Positions 10,645 to 19,706 of a stretch of 64,000 bases of DNA are shown in pieces; the first letter of the stretch is position 1; each line of letters starts with the position of its first letter. Both the position numbers and the translations under genes were made by a program. Origin of the DNA: Marchantia polymorpha subsp. ruderalis. Its lineage: Eukaryota; Streptophyta; Marchantiopsida; Marchantiales; Marchantiaceae. The notes beneath the pieces were generated by a model that saw only the letters and a list, made by a program, of their open reading frames with translations, had not been told where the DNA came from and ran no database searches. The stretch covers positions 7,700,501 through 7,764,500 of the forward strand of contig AP031351.1 in NCBI GenBank assembly GCA_037833965.1, read 5' to 3'.

Positions 10645-13200
10645 CTATCTACTACTCGCAGCATCTGCGCGAAACCAAACTACTCTACTGCACTCGGCAG
10701 ATCCGGTGCTGCGCCTCCTGCGCGCCGGACTGCTCCGCTTACTGTCTCTACCTTGCCAGTCTTCCGACCGGCTGCGTAACCCCAGGCGTCGGAGCGCTGT
10801 GGTGACTTCCGACTGCAAGTGCGCCATAGTGTCGCGCGCACCCGACAAGAAGGTTTCTAATTTTCTCGCCACTCGCCGACGACTCCGACTGTCACCCTCC
10901 GTCAGTGCCGCCGCCCGAAGCTCGAACTCCCTGAGTGTGATCCTCTCTTGAGCTGCCACCTCCCAATGGGCGTATCTTTTTAGACAACGAGTCACCTGTG
11001 TCGCCAACTCTCCTCGCGCCCTGCAGCTGCTCTCCACCTCTGCCAGCTGCATTTCTGCTTCCGCACGTTGTGCCCTCAAATCCGAGCACTCGGATTGCAA
11101 GTTGCGCAACAACTCCTCATCCTCCTTGCGGGCTCTTTGACTTTCTTCTAAGGCGCGCGTCTGGCGCGCAAGCTCGGCTGCTAGGACTTGGTTCTGTCTC
11201 CGCTCCTCCTGCAATTCCGACTCGATCTTTGCCCGTATTAGCTCGGCATCCGCCTGACTTTTCGTCGCCGCATCCTCCCTCTGCTGCTGCAAGGCTTGGT
11301 ATAGCTTCTGTGTGACCGCCAGGTGTTGTCGGAGGGCGGTGTTCCTATCCACATATACTCCGCACCTAGAGGCCCACTTTGCCACCTTGCTCCTCGTCCT
11401 TCGCGTGATAGTCTCCACATAAGACTGCGGTTTTAAAGCACTTGCGTATTTGGATGTCTTGCGATCCAGATATCGCAGGAGTGGAACTATTTGTTCGCAT
11501 AGCACCCCTGTTGGCGTTTTCTGTACCGAATCCGCTTCCTGTTCTTCCGAGCTCGTCTCATCCTCAGTCTCGAGGATTTCAGTCGCCACCGAATCCCTTG
11601 GCGACTCCCTGGAACTGTGGCGCGCAGCAGCTTCCGCTGCGACTGCCGCTCCACTGCCTGCTAAAATATCCAGGGCAGTGGGAGATCCCACTGCTTGAGC
11701 CCCTGTTCCGGCTCGATCTTCGGTTTCCGAAGGGGTCGACGCCGCAGTGACTCTTGTCACTCTTGCACCGCCCGCTTCTGCTGCCTGTCCTTCCGGCGCA
11801 ATCTGCGCGGAAGGTGTCCTTGCTGAAGGTGCGTCCGCCGAAGGCGTCCGCACACTGGTCGTTGGCCCCATCCGTCTCGCAGTCGGCGAATCCGGCCGAC
11901 TCTCTGTTGTCCGACTCGCAGTCGGCCGACCAGCAGTTGTCCGACTGGGAGTCGGATACACCCTGCGCGTCTTGACTCCACTTGGCCTGCTTGCTGGTGG
12001 CGTTTTCCCAGAAGTGCCTTCCGCCGAAGGCGACCCTCTGAGGGTTGTTGGCTCGTCAGCCAAACTTTCTTCTGCTTCCGGCCTGCTGTCCGGTTCAACG
12101 CGCCGTTAAGTTGGCCTTCCTTCCGCTTGTCGGCCTTCAGTCATCCGACTCGCAGCCGGCCGACTGTCAGTCCGTCCATCTCCTCCCGAAGGCCGTGGTG
12201 CCTTCTGTGCAGAGGTATCTGCCGTCTTCCCTAGAATCTGAGCGATTATCTCCTCCTTTGTGAGATTCCGCCGGGTCGGAGTTCGCCCGGTCTCCTTAGT
12301 ACCAGTTGGCATTTTGCGTGCCCTCTGTTTTGGTCGACTGTGAGGCTCGGGGGTGGGCCGACCACGAGTCGGCGCAGCTGGCACTTCTGGCTGCCTGTCC
12401 TCAGGTCCCTCATCCCACTTCCGCTTTCGCGGAATGCGCTCACTTCGACGTTCTTCTGTTGCTCTTGCTGGAGCCGGAGCCGGAGGCGTACTGGCAGGTT
12501 CCTCGTCCGGATCCGTGTCTACTTCGGCCTCCCTCGAATATCTACCTGGATAGTTCCGGGTCAGCTGCGGAAACCGTGTTTTCTCAGCATTTGTCAAACA
12601 TCCCATCGCCCGATAAAACACGATCAAGTAAGGCGAGAGATGATTGAGGGTTCCTCCTTTCTCTTCTTGCGCATGTTGGCGCGTCACCTTCCACAGGAGC
12701 CGTGCCCAATGCACTGGAGCTCCTGACAACACTAGCTCCACAAATTCTACCTGCCAACCATGCATGTAAGCGGTCTTGGTCGGCTGCAATATCTGCAGCA
12801 ATGCAGTCGCGACATTTCTCCGCAATCGATCTTTGTAATCCCGTGTCCGGAAACCGTTCTTGGGATGCCTGGCAACTTTGAAGAGCTCATTGTAAGAGAC
12901 TTCTTCCTCCTGGGACACCTTCACGCTATCGGCCTCGAAGAGGAGGTCCCCTTCCTCGCCGGCACACCTGCCCAACACCTGCGCCCAGTTGCAAATGTCC
13001 CATCTCTCTGGGTGTGGGCGGAATCCGCGAGAGGGCTTGTGTCTCTCCTGCAGATACTCGCGCACCATCTCCGGACATGTCCAGTTCCACCCCCATAGGA
13101 GAAAATCAAGCTTCAGCCTCAGCAGCACATCTTGAAATGCGCGTAGACCGATCTGCGGCACCCTGAGTGGAGACACTCGCAGCTGGGGAACCTTCGACAT
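10645..13200 (-). pseudogene. LTR gene of A2, interrupted by one TAA
   Basis: The frame is collinear with the 851-codon gene of A1 and A3 from ATG 13200. It has an in-frame TAA at 12106-12108 where A1 and A3 have a Glu codon in the linker (GRPT-E-RRVEPD). Both halves are otherwise open, 364 codons before the stop and about 487 after it, and all family motifs are present. The same stop is in the 5' LTR copy. The stop separates the N-terminal domain from the coiled coil almost exactly within the linker, so two separate products are conceivable, but a nonsense mutation is the simpler reading. Confidence 0.8.
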
Positions 13201-14560
13201 TGCGTTGCCTGCACACACAAACGTTCTCCCTTTCGCTCGCTCTCTCACAATCGCCACTGCGCGTCGGCCGCTCAAGCACTGACTGCTCACTCTCTCTGCG
13301 CTCAAGCTCAAGATCGCTACTCGCAATTCTCTCCAAGGTCTGCCAAGATCCTTGCGCAACTCGTCTCCGCACTCTCTCCCCTCACTGCAGGTCGCTCCGC
13401 TCTTGCGCGTAATCTTGGAAACTGGAAATCGCAAAATCAAGAATGAGAGAATGAGACTGGAGCGCAGTCTTTTCTTCTCCGATTTCAAGAACGTCCAACG
13501 TTCTTACTGGTTACAACGTACGCAGCCGGCTATACGGCCTAACGGTTCGCCCTTTGCATGCGCGAATTCACGTCTCCGCACTGCGCGCATTCGCATGCGT
13601 AAATGTTGAATTCTCCCGCCGCCGCCACCTTCCGGACTCGAGTCCGCTGCAGGGTATACGTCGGCCCTGTTGTCTTTTCCTAACCCGTCCCTCACCGGAG
13701 GCGTGTCGCCGCTGGTGCGTTCATTATCCGTCGGCGCCTTGCTGGAGGCGCACATCTAGTCGGAGCGAATTACGCCGGCGCGCAGTCGTGCCGCTTATTT
13801 TGTCCTTTATGTCTTGTCCGTTGCTGCCGGCGCATATCCGCCAGCGCAATTCATGCTAGCGCATCCGGCCGTCAGCGCCACGTCGGAGGCGTACATCCGA
13901 CCGGCGCTTTCCTTCCATGAACAGCCGCCAAAGGCGCTTCCGACTCTGAGTTGGTTTCCTCCTATGAGCGCGTGATTCCGCCGAAGGCGCATCGCCGAGG
14001 GCGTACGGGAATCCTTTCCGGCTGTGAACCCTAGCGCGAACGGCGCATGTCCGGCTACGAGTTTTCCGACGCTCATAACTTCTCCGTCCCTGATCCATCT
14101 CCGACGCTCTTGGGCTCGTTAGAACAAGCGCCTCGAGCTCTTTCTAATGCGTTTTCAACCAACTGGATCTACCGTGTATCTCGATCGTTATGAAGGTTTT
14201 CCCTTTCCGCGCTAGCTGCGCTTCGCCGAAGGCGCACTCATGGTCGGACGCCTTTAGAGGTCCGGGCCCTTCTCCTGACGTCTTTAGCAAAACCTCCTCC
14301 TGAGGTGTCTGCGCCGGAAGCGTAGCTTCCTTATACGCTGGAGGCGCGTGAGTAGAGACACCTCAGAAAAGGAGCTTTTGCCGAAGGCGCCGAAGACATT
14401 GGCGTTGGTACATCCGACTACGTGATTCTTTGTGTCCTCGTGACGATCTTATCAATCCACTCTATTTAACGTACCCTTTTCTAACTACAAACACTGCTTC
14501 GGTACTAGTTTTCTAAAATTGTTTAAATTCTGCAAAAAAAACAAAAAGTGTGTTACCACA

Positions 14561-14575
14561 TGCCCCCCTCCTCAA
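14561..14575 (-). other. Polypurine tract
   Basis: The minus strand reads TTGAGGAGGGGGGCA, directly abutting the 3' LTR start TGTGGTAAC and 22 bases after the integrase stop. This is the expected place and composition of the plus-strand primer of reverse transcription. Confidence 0.88.
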
Positions 14576-14597
14576 TTGTGAGCGCCCACGCGAACAT

Positions 14598-17438
14598 TTA
14601 CACGTGGTATTTCTTCAGACGCCATCCGTTCACGCGGGTGCCTAGCCATTCTCCTGTCAGTTCTGCGAGTTGGATGGATCCATTTGGGAAAACTTCTATC
14701 ACCTTGTAAGGTCCCATCCATCTCAAGTGGAGCTTGCCTGGAAATCTAGCATGTCTGCTATCGTATAGCAGAGCCAAGTCGCCCTTCTCCAGCAGTACTG
14801 GTTTGAGTCTTCGATCGTACTTCTCCTTCCGCCTGAGTTGTAATTGCTTTGTTCGATCTTCGGCCTCTTGACGTCTTTCCTCCAGTGCCATTACTTCTTG
14901 CAGTCGATATGCCTGACTTTCTTCCGCGTCCAGCCTTCTCTGATCTAAGGTCCTCTTGGTAGGTATCTTGAATTCGATGGGTAAGATCGGATGCTGCCCA
15001 GAAACTAGAAAGTAAGGTGTTTGCCTGGTGGTGATTTTTTCTGCCGTTCTATATGCCCATAAGGCGGCCGGTAGCTTGGTGTCCCAGTCATGAGCATGGT
15101 TTACAGTCACCTTGAGGAGTATCTTACAGAGTAATCCATTGGACTTCTCTGTCAGACCATTTGCCTTGGGGTTGTATGGAGTAGTCTTTCGATGCTTAAT
15201 CTGGAAGTGCCGCGTCAAACTCTCTATCACCTGATTCAGAAAGTGCGTCCCTCTGTCACTGACTATTTCTAGGGGGCACCCGTAGCGTGTGATGATTGAT
15301 TCGAATAGAAACCGTGCTACTGCGGCTGCGTCGTCGTGCCTTGTGGCTTCTGCCTCCACCATCTTGGTCGCATAGTTTGTTGCTACCAATATGTAGCGCC
15401 TGCGCGTGCCTTTAGTGACAGGTTGTATTGGTCCCACGAAGTCGATCCCCCATTTTTCAAATGGTGCCAATGGCATGATTGGTGTAAGAGGCCATCTCGT
15501 GGTCGGAGTCGGCCTTCCTGTCCTCTGGCAGCTGTCGCATTTGCGAACGTAGTCGTGTACATCTTTGAACATTGTCGGCCACCAGTATCCTGCATTCACA
15601 ATTTTGGTCACTGTATTTCTGGTGGCGTAATGACCACCAGCGTCTTCTGTGTGCATGGCTTTAACAACTCGCGGGACTTCGGACTCCTCTAAACATCTGC
15701 ACAGCCTCTCGTCTGCCATTTTCTTGAACAAGACCCCCTGTTGAAGCTGGTAAGGTCCCGCTTTATGAACGAAGACTGTGCGCTGCTCCGCATCCAATCC
15801 TTCCGGACATTGTAGTGTGAGCAGAAACCTGTATAAGTCTGCGTACCTGGACTCATGGCTGGCGGACAACTGAAAAAGTTGTTCGTCGGGAAAATCATCC
15901 ACTACTTCCTCTTCTATGGGTTCGGTCCATAGTCGGGAGAGGTAGTCCGCGTTCTCATGGTGAACGCCTTTCCGTGTCTGTACAGTGTAGGTGAATTCCT
16001 GCAGCAGTAGTACCCACCTGGCAATTCGTCCGGACAGATCCGCCTTCTTCACCAGGTGCTGTAAGGCGTAATGATCTACATGAAACACGAACTCGTAGCA
16101 GATCAAATAATGTCGGAACTTCTTACAGGAGTACACCATTCCCAACGCCTCCCTCTCAGTTGTCGTGTACTTCTTCTCTGCTGCTGACAACTGACGACTC
16201 GCGAAGTAAATCGGGTAGTCTTTCTTGTTGTCGTCCTTCTGACTGAGAACCACCCCGATTGCAAACGCCGACGTGTCTACATAGACATGGAAAGGTCTGT
16301 TCCAATCCGGACTTCTCAGAACCGGAGCAGTCGTCAGTTTGGCTTTGAGCGTTTCAAAGGCCAGCTGTTGCTCCTTGCCCCACACATAGGGTTCATCCTT
16401 CTTAAGCAGCTTCGTCAGATCGGCTGCCAAGATGGCGAACATATTTATGAACCTTCTGTAATAACCTACATGGCCAAGGAAGGCCCTCAACTCACGCAGA
16501 TTCGTTGGCGGCTGCAGTTCGAGAATAATCTTCACCTTCTCTACATCCACTGCAATGCCATCGGACGAAACTCGGTGCCCTAGCAGGATTCCGCTGGTCA
16601 TGAAGAAAAAACATTTCTCAGGGTGTAAGGACAAGCTGCTCTCCCTACATCTGTCGAACGTCTGCCGAAGATGGTTAAGGTGCTCCGACCTCTTACCGAA
16701 GACACAAAAGTTGTCGATGAAAATTTCTAGGAACTTCCTCAGGTGCTCTTGGAAGATGTTTGTCATCATTCGCTGGAACGTCGCTGGCGCGTTGCACAGC
16801 CCGAACGGCATCTTGTGATAAGCATAGGTTCCCCAGTCGGTCGTGAAGGTTGTTTTGTCCTTGTCCTGTTCCCTGATGGACACCTGGTTGTAGCCGGAGA
16901 ATCCGTCTAGGAAACTGTAGCATTCATGCCCTGCGACATGGTCCAAAATAGAGTCCGTGAAAGGAAGAGGGTGATGGTCCTTCCTCGTTGCTGCGTTCAG
17001 CTTTCGGAAGTCATGGCACACCCGGATCTTACCCGTCAGTTTCTTGGGCACGATCACGATAGGCGACACCCACTCGCTACTGAGTACCGGGTAGATGATT
17101 CCTGCGCTCAGGTACTTATCGATTTCGTCCTTCACCAATAATGAATATTTTGGGTTGAGCCTGTATTGGCGTTGGCGAACCGGAACTGCCTCGTCCAACA
17201 AGTTGATCCTGTGCTCCCCATACCTTGCAGGTATGCCTTTCATGTCTTCAATCTTCCATGCGAAGACATCCTCATACTGGCGAAGAAACGTCTGTACCCT
17301 GTTCAACTCTTCTCCTTGTACCTGGCTTGACACCTTCAAGCCTTTACCTGGACTGAGTTGCAGTTCGCAGCAATCACTCGGGTCAACAATCCCCTCTGTG
17401 TGACTGATCTCGCTTCTGCCCAGTCCGGCTGCTAGTTG
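14598..17438 (-). CDS. pol: pol: reverse transcriptase, RNase H and integrase
   Basis: The frame is continuous with gag-protease and separated from protease only by a TAG. Numbering below counts from 17339. RT carries the VCHDFRKLN and MPFGLCNAPATFQ blocks. The catalytic box at 207-210 reads FIDN where Ty3 RTs have a second Asp, through an AAC codon at 16710-16712. RNase H shows VDTSAFAIG, TEREALG and HVDHYAL. Integrase has an H563-H570-C601-C604 zinc site and a D633, D695, E731 triad with exactly 35 residues between the last two, followed by a GPY-type module (RWMGPYKV) and no chromodomain. It replicates and inserts the element. With the changed RT box this copy is probably inactive, though the rest of the frame is intact. 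Confidence 0.9.
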   Translation of the reverse strand, partial: QLAAGLGRSEISHTEGIVDPSDCCELQLSPGKGLKVSSQVQGEELNRVQTFLRQYEDVFAWKIEDMKGIPARYGEHRINLLDEAVPVRQRQYRLNPKYSLLVKDEIDKYLSAGIIYPVLSSEWVSPIVIVPKKLTGKIRVCHDFRKLNAATRKDHHPLPFTDSILDHVAGHECYSFLDGFSGYNQVSIREQDKDKTTFTTDWGTYAYHKMPFGLCNAPATFQRMMTNIFQEHLRKFLEIFIDNFCVFGKRSEHLNHLRQTFDRCRESSLSLHPEKCFFFMTSGILLGHRVSSDGIAVDVEKVKIILELQPPTNLRELRAFLGHVGYYRRFINMFAILAADLTKLLKKDEPYVWGKEQQLAFETLKAKLTTAPVLRSPDWNRPFHVYVDTSAFAIGVVLSQKDDNKKDYPIYFASRQLSAAEKKYTTTEREALGMVYSCKKFRHYLICYEFVFHVDHYALQHLVKKADLSGRIARWVLLLQEFTYTVQTRKGVHHENADYLSRLWTEPIEEEVVDDFPDEQLFQLSASHESRYADLYRFLLTLQCPEGLDAEQRTVFVHKAGPYQLQQGVLFKKMADERLCRCLEESEVPRVVKAMHTEDAGGHYATRNTVTKIVNAGYWWPTMFKDVHDYVRKCDSCQRTGRPTPTTRWPLTPIMPLAPFEKWGIDFVGPIQPVTKGTRRRYILVATNYATKMVEAEATRHDDAAAVARFLFESIITRYGCPLEIVSDRGTHFLNQVIESLTRHFQIKHRKTTPYNPKANGLTEKSNGLLCKILLKVTVNHAHDWDTKLPAALWAYRTAEKITTRQTPYFLVSGQHPILPIEFKIPTKRTLDQRRLDAEESQAYRLQEVMALEERRQEAEDRTKQLQLRRKEKYDRRLKPVLLEKGDLALLYDSRHARFPGKLHLRWMGPYKVIEVFPNGSIQLAELTGEWLGTRVNGWRLKKYHV

Positions 17439-17441
17439 CTA
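17439..17441 (-). promoter_or_regulatory. In-frame TAG with readthrough-type context between protease and RT
   Basis: The minus strand reads TAG CAA CTA and both flanks are open in the same frame. CAR-YYA after UAG is the known leaky context of tobamovirus-type readthrough stops. Here it could set the ratio of Gag-Pro to Gag-Pro-Pol. A chance CAG-to-TAG mutation is the alternative. Confidence 0.45.
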
Positions 17442-18134
17442 TTCGTCATCCGGATACACCTCGTCTCCTTCCTCCTCAATGGAGCAGCAAGTGACGTAGC
17501 CCACAAATTCCTCCGACGTTTCGATCTCTGAAGTGCATGACGAGCTGGTCTCCCCTCCAGTTGTGTAACCGGAGGTGGTGGAAGGTGTTTCACCCTCATG
17601 GGGTACCTTGGTCCACGGTACGGTAATCACAGTCGGAGGGTCCGCAGGGCTACGGAACTGTAATCTCTTCCTACTCCAGTCACACCTTGCTTTGGCATCG
17701 TATAGCCACGGTCTGCCAAGCAGCACATCATAACCTTTCTTCATCAGAGGTTGCAGTATTATGTAGGACAGTTGAAAGTCCACTCCTTTAATGTTGGTTC
17801 TCACATTGCTCAACATTCCTAGTGGCATTCTGCGTGTTTGATCGGCCAGTCGCAACACTCGGGATGTAGGCTCGAAGGTCTGGAACCCCAAGGAGTTCGC
17901 TGTCTCCTCGGTCATGATATTCACGCCCGAGCCAGAGTCCACTGGTACCTTCTGTATGACGCAGCCTCCGATCTCTACTTCGATCTCTGGAGGTCCCAGG
18001 TCTCCTCCTTCCACTCTGTACACAGCCGGAAGTTTCTCTTTTCGGGGTTTGCGTGGTCGGCGCAACGAAAGCATCAGCATCCTTCTGTACGTCTTATTGT
18101 CCTCCAACAACTGGTGGAAGGAAATATTTGCCCT
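17442..18134 (-). CDS. Retropepsin-type protease domain of the polyprotein
   Basis: An open segment between two in-frame TAGs. The active-site triad reads DSG in the context PVDSGSGVNIM (codons 17931-17939), followed by a YDVLLGRPWL block, the usual second half of a retroelement aspartic protease. It would cut the Gag-Pol polyprotein in the particle. The upstream TAG (18135-18137) separates it from gag and the downstream TAG (17439-17441) from RT. All three parts are in one frame, so no frameshifting is needed. The C-terminal tail is acidic and Ser/Thr-rich. Confidence 0.8.
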
Positions 18135-18137
18135 CTA
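18135..18137 (-). other. In-frame TAG between gag tail and protease
   Basis: The sequence around it is GGG AGT TAG AGG GCA. The following bases do not fit the CAR-YYA readthrough context. It is either a CAG-to-TAG nonsense mutation or the natural gag terminus. The frame is unchanged across it. Confidence 0.6.
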
Positions 18138-18747
18138 ACTCCCTATGTCCTCCACTATGTCGTAGGAAGTGTTGGAAGTCACAGCCGGAAGTTTCCCTGT
18201 ACTCGCGGTCGGAAGTGGTGTAGAAGGCCTAACCGCCTTCCGGTCGTCGGATGTCATTCCGGCGCCCAGTGCTTCCTTGATGAGGTGACTCACCTCATCT
18301 TTGATGTCCGGAAGGTAGTCTCGAGTCCGGGACTCTTCCGAATACCTGTCCGCCTTCTCTGAGTTCTGCTCCGGCTGGGTGTTTCTCATCGCCGGAGGTG
18401 TACCCGGCCTTCTCCTTTGGCCTTCTCTAACTTCTTTAGACTTCCTCCTCTCTTCCCTACGCTCGAGGCGGCGAGTGTCCTCGTGGCCTTCTCCTCTCCT
18501 CTTCGAACTTCGGGTTTCTACCCGACCGCACATTACTTCTTCCTCAGGCCATACTTCGTTTCCTTCAGCTGGGTCCAGACTCAGTTCTACCTGGTTGACC
18601 TGCACCTCTTCCTTGCCAGGTGTCGATACGAAACGCACGGCTGGCCTAGGGAGTTGTGGCTGATCACATTCGGCTGCTGTATGTCCAGACTTTTTGCAAT
18701 TGCTGCACAACGGTGCATACCCCATTGGCTTCCTCGGGTGGGGACAG
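18138..18747 (-). CDS. gag: 3' part of gag, cut off by solo LTR A3
   Basis: It continues the gag frame after A3. It begins within a CCHC knuckle split by the insertion and carries another complete one (CSNCKKSGHTAAEC). A long Arg/Glu-rich charged stretch follows, leading to the protease. The phase is compatible with the 23617-25141 part, because A3 plus its duplication is 4874 bp and the frame class changes accordingly. In the current DNA it has no start of its own. Confidence 0.75.
18743..18747. repeat. Left target-site duplication of A3 (GACAG)
   Basis: GACAG abuts the A3 terminus here and is repeated at 23617-23621. The duplicated bases lie in the last Cys codon region of a gag zinc knuckle. 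Confidence 0.93.
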
Positions 18748-19665
18748 TGTAATAACCCACCAAAGGCTAAAACTGCAGTATGGTGGTAAAAAGATCGAAC
18801 CCACAGGGACAGAGGCAACACACAGAGTAAAAGTGTCACGTTTAACAGACTTTTGTAGAGTTTGAATTCTAGGCGACTGTCACTTCCAGAAATACTGCAG
18901 TGCTCGACTCGGAGGCTCGACTCGGAGGAGGATCTCAACTCGGAGGATGCTCGGAGGATGCACGGTACAGCTTGGTCACTCAACACACACAAACACACAC
19001 ACCTGAAACTGGCAAAAAGCACAACTCGGAGGTCGGTCAGGACCTCCGCTTCGGATTTCAGGAGGAAAGTGTCTCGTAAGTTCACTCAGAGGTTCTGCAG
19101 GAAGTGCCTCCCACTCCGGCTTTTACTGCCCTTCCGCCAGGAACTAGCGGGGGTACCCGGACTGGACTTCTCACTTCGGAACGAAGCCTCTACGTACGCC
19201 GTGGACGTCACCCTCGACTATCACACAAAACGCAGGGAGTGCAGACCCGACTGAGAACTTACTGAAAACACGATCCAGTAACACACACACAACCTGAATT
19301 ACAAACCAAGGTTTACACGAAGTAATGAAACTTCACATTGGCATTCAGGGGAAACTTCCCGTAGGAGTACAATCAGGATATGTCACTCGAAGGAGTAAGG
19401 GGGAACTGTTCAAGTCTCTAACTCGCAGCCGGCTCTGAGCATCAGAAATCACCCGCAGGTGCAGATCCGCACTACTCAAGTCTCTAACCGGGTACTAGCT
19501 CTGAACATTCAGCCGAAGGCCTTCAACTACAACATACGGTAACTTCGCTATGCTGCAGCTTCTCTACGTGGTGCCAGGTCCAAAATGCACAAACACGCCA
19601 AGAAAGTGAGTTCCTGATCTGCACTTCCGAAACTGGAAGAGTCCCAAGGCAAAACGCCTTGATCC

Positions 19666-19673
19666 ACTTTATA
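19666..19673 (-). promoter_or_regulatory. TATA box of A3 with hairpin
   Basis: TATAAAGT on the minus strand, followed by the CAAGGC-GTTTT-GCCTTG stem (about 19644-19661). Confidence 0.65.
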
Positions 19674-19706
19674 CTCTCAAAAGATCCTAACTAGCACTAC
19701 GCTATC

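Larger units (their letters stand above)
9692..14560 (-). repeat. 3' LTR (A2) of the complete retrotransposon
   Basis: 4869 bp, minus-strand ends TGTGGTAACACAC and GTGGGTTATTACA. It is collinear without net indels with A4, at a constant offset of 15,533 bp. By the TATA position, U3 is about 4 kb and contains the LTR gene, and R plus U5 is about 0.9 kb. Such long LTRs are unusual even for plant Ty3 elements. Confidence 0.92.

Noticed and set aside
9692-14560. A2 and similar 4.87-kb units as stand-alone DNA transposons with inverted termini
   Set aside because: A2 and A4 share one duplication around a gag-pol region with primer site and polypurine tract, so they are LTRs. The inverted ends are short and imperfect, and no transposase motif is seen in the encoded protein.
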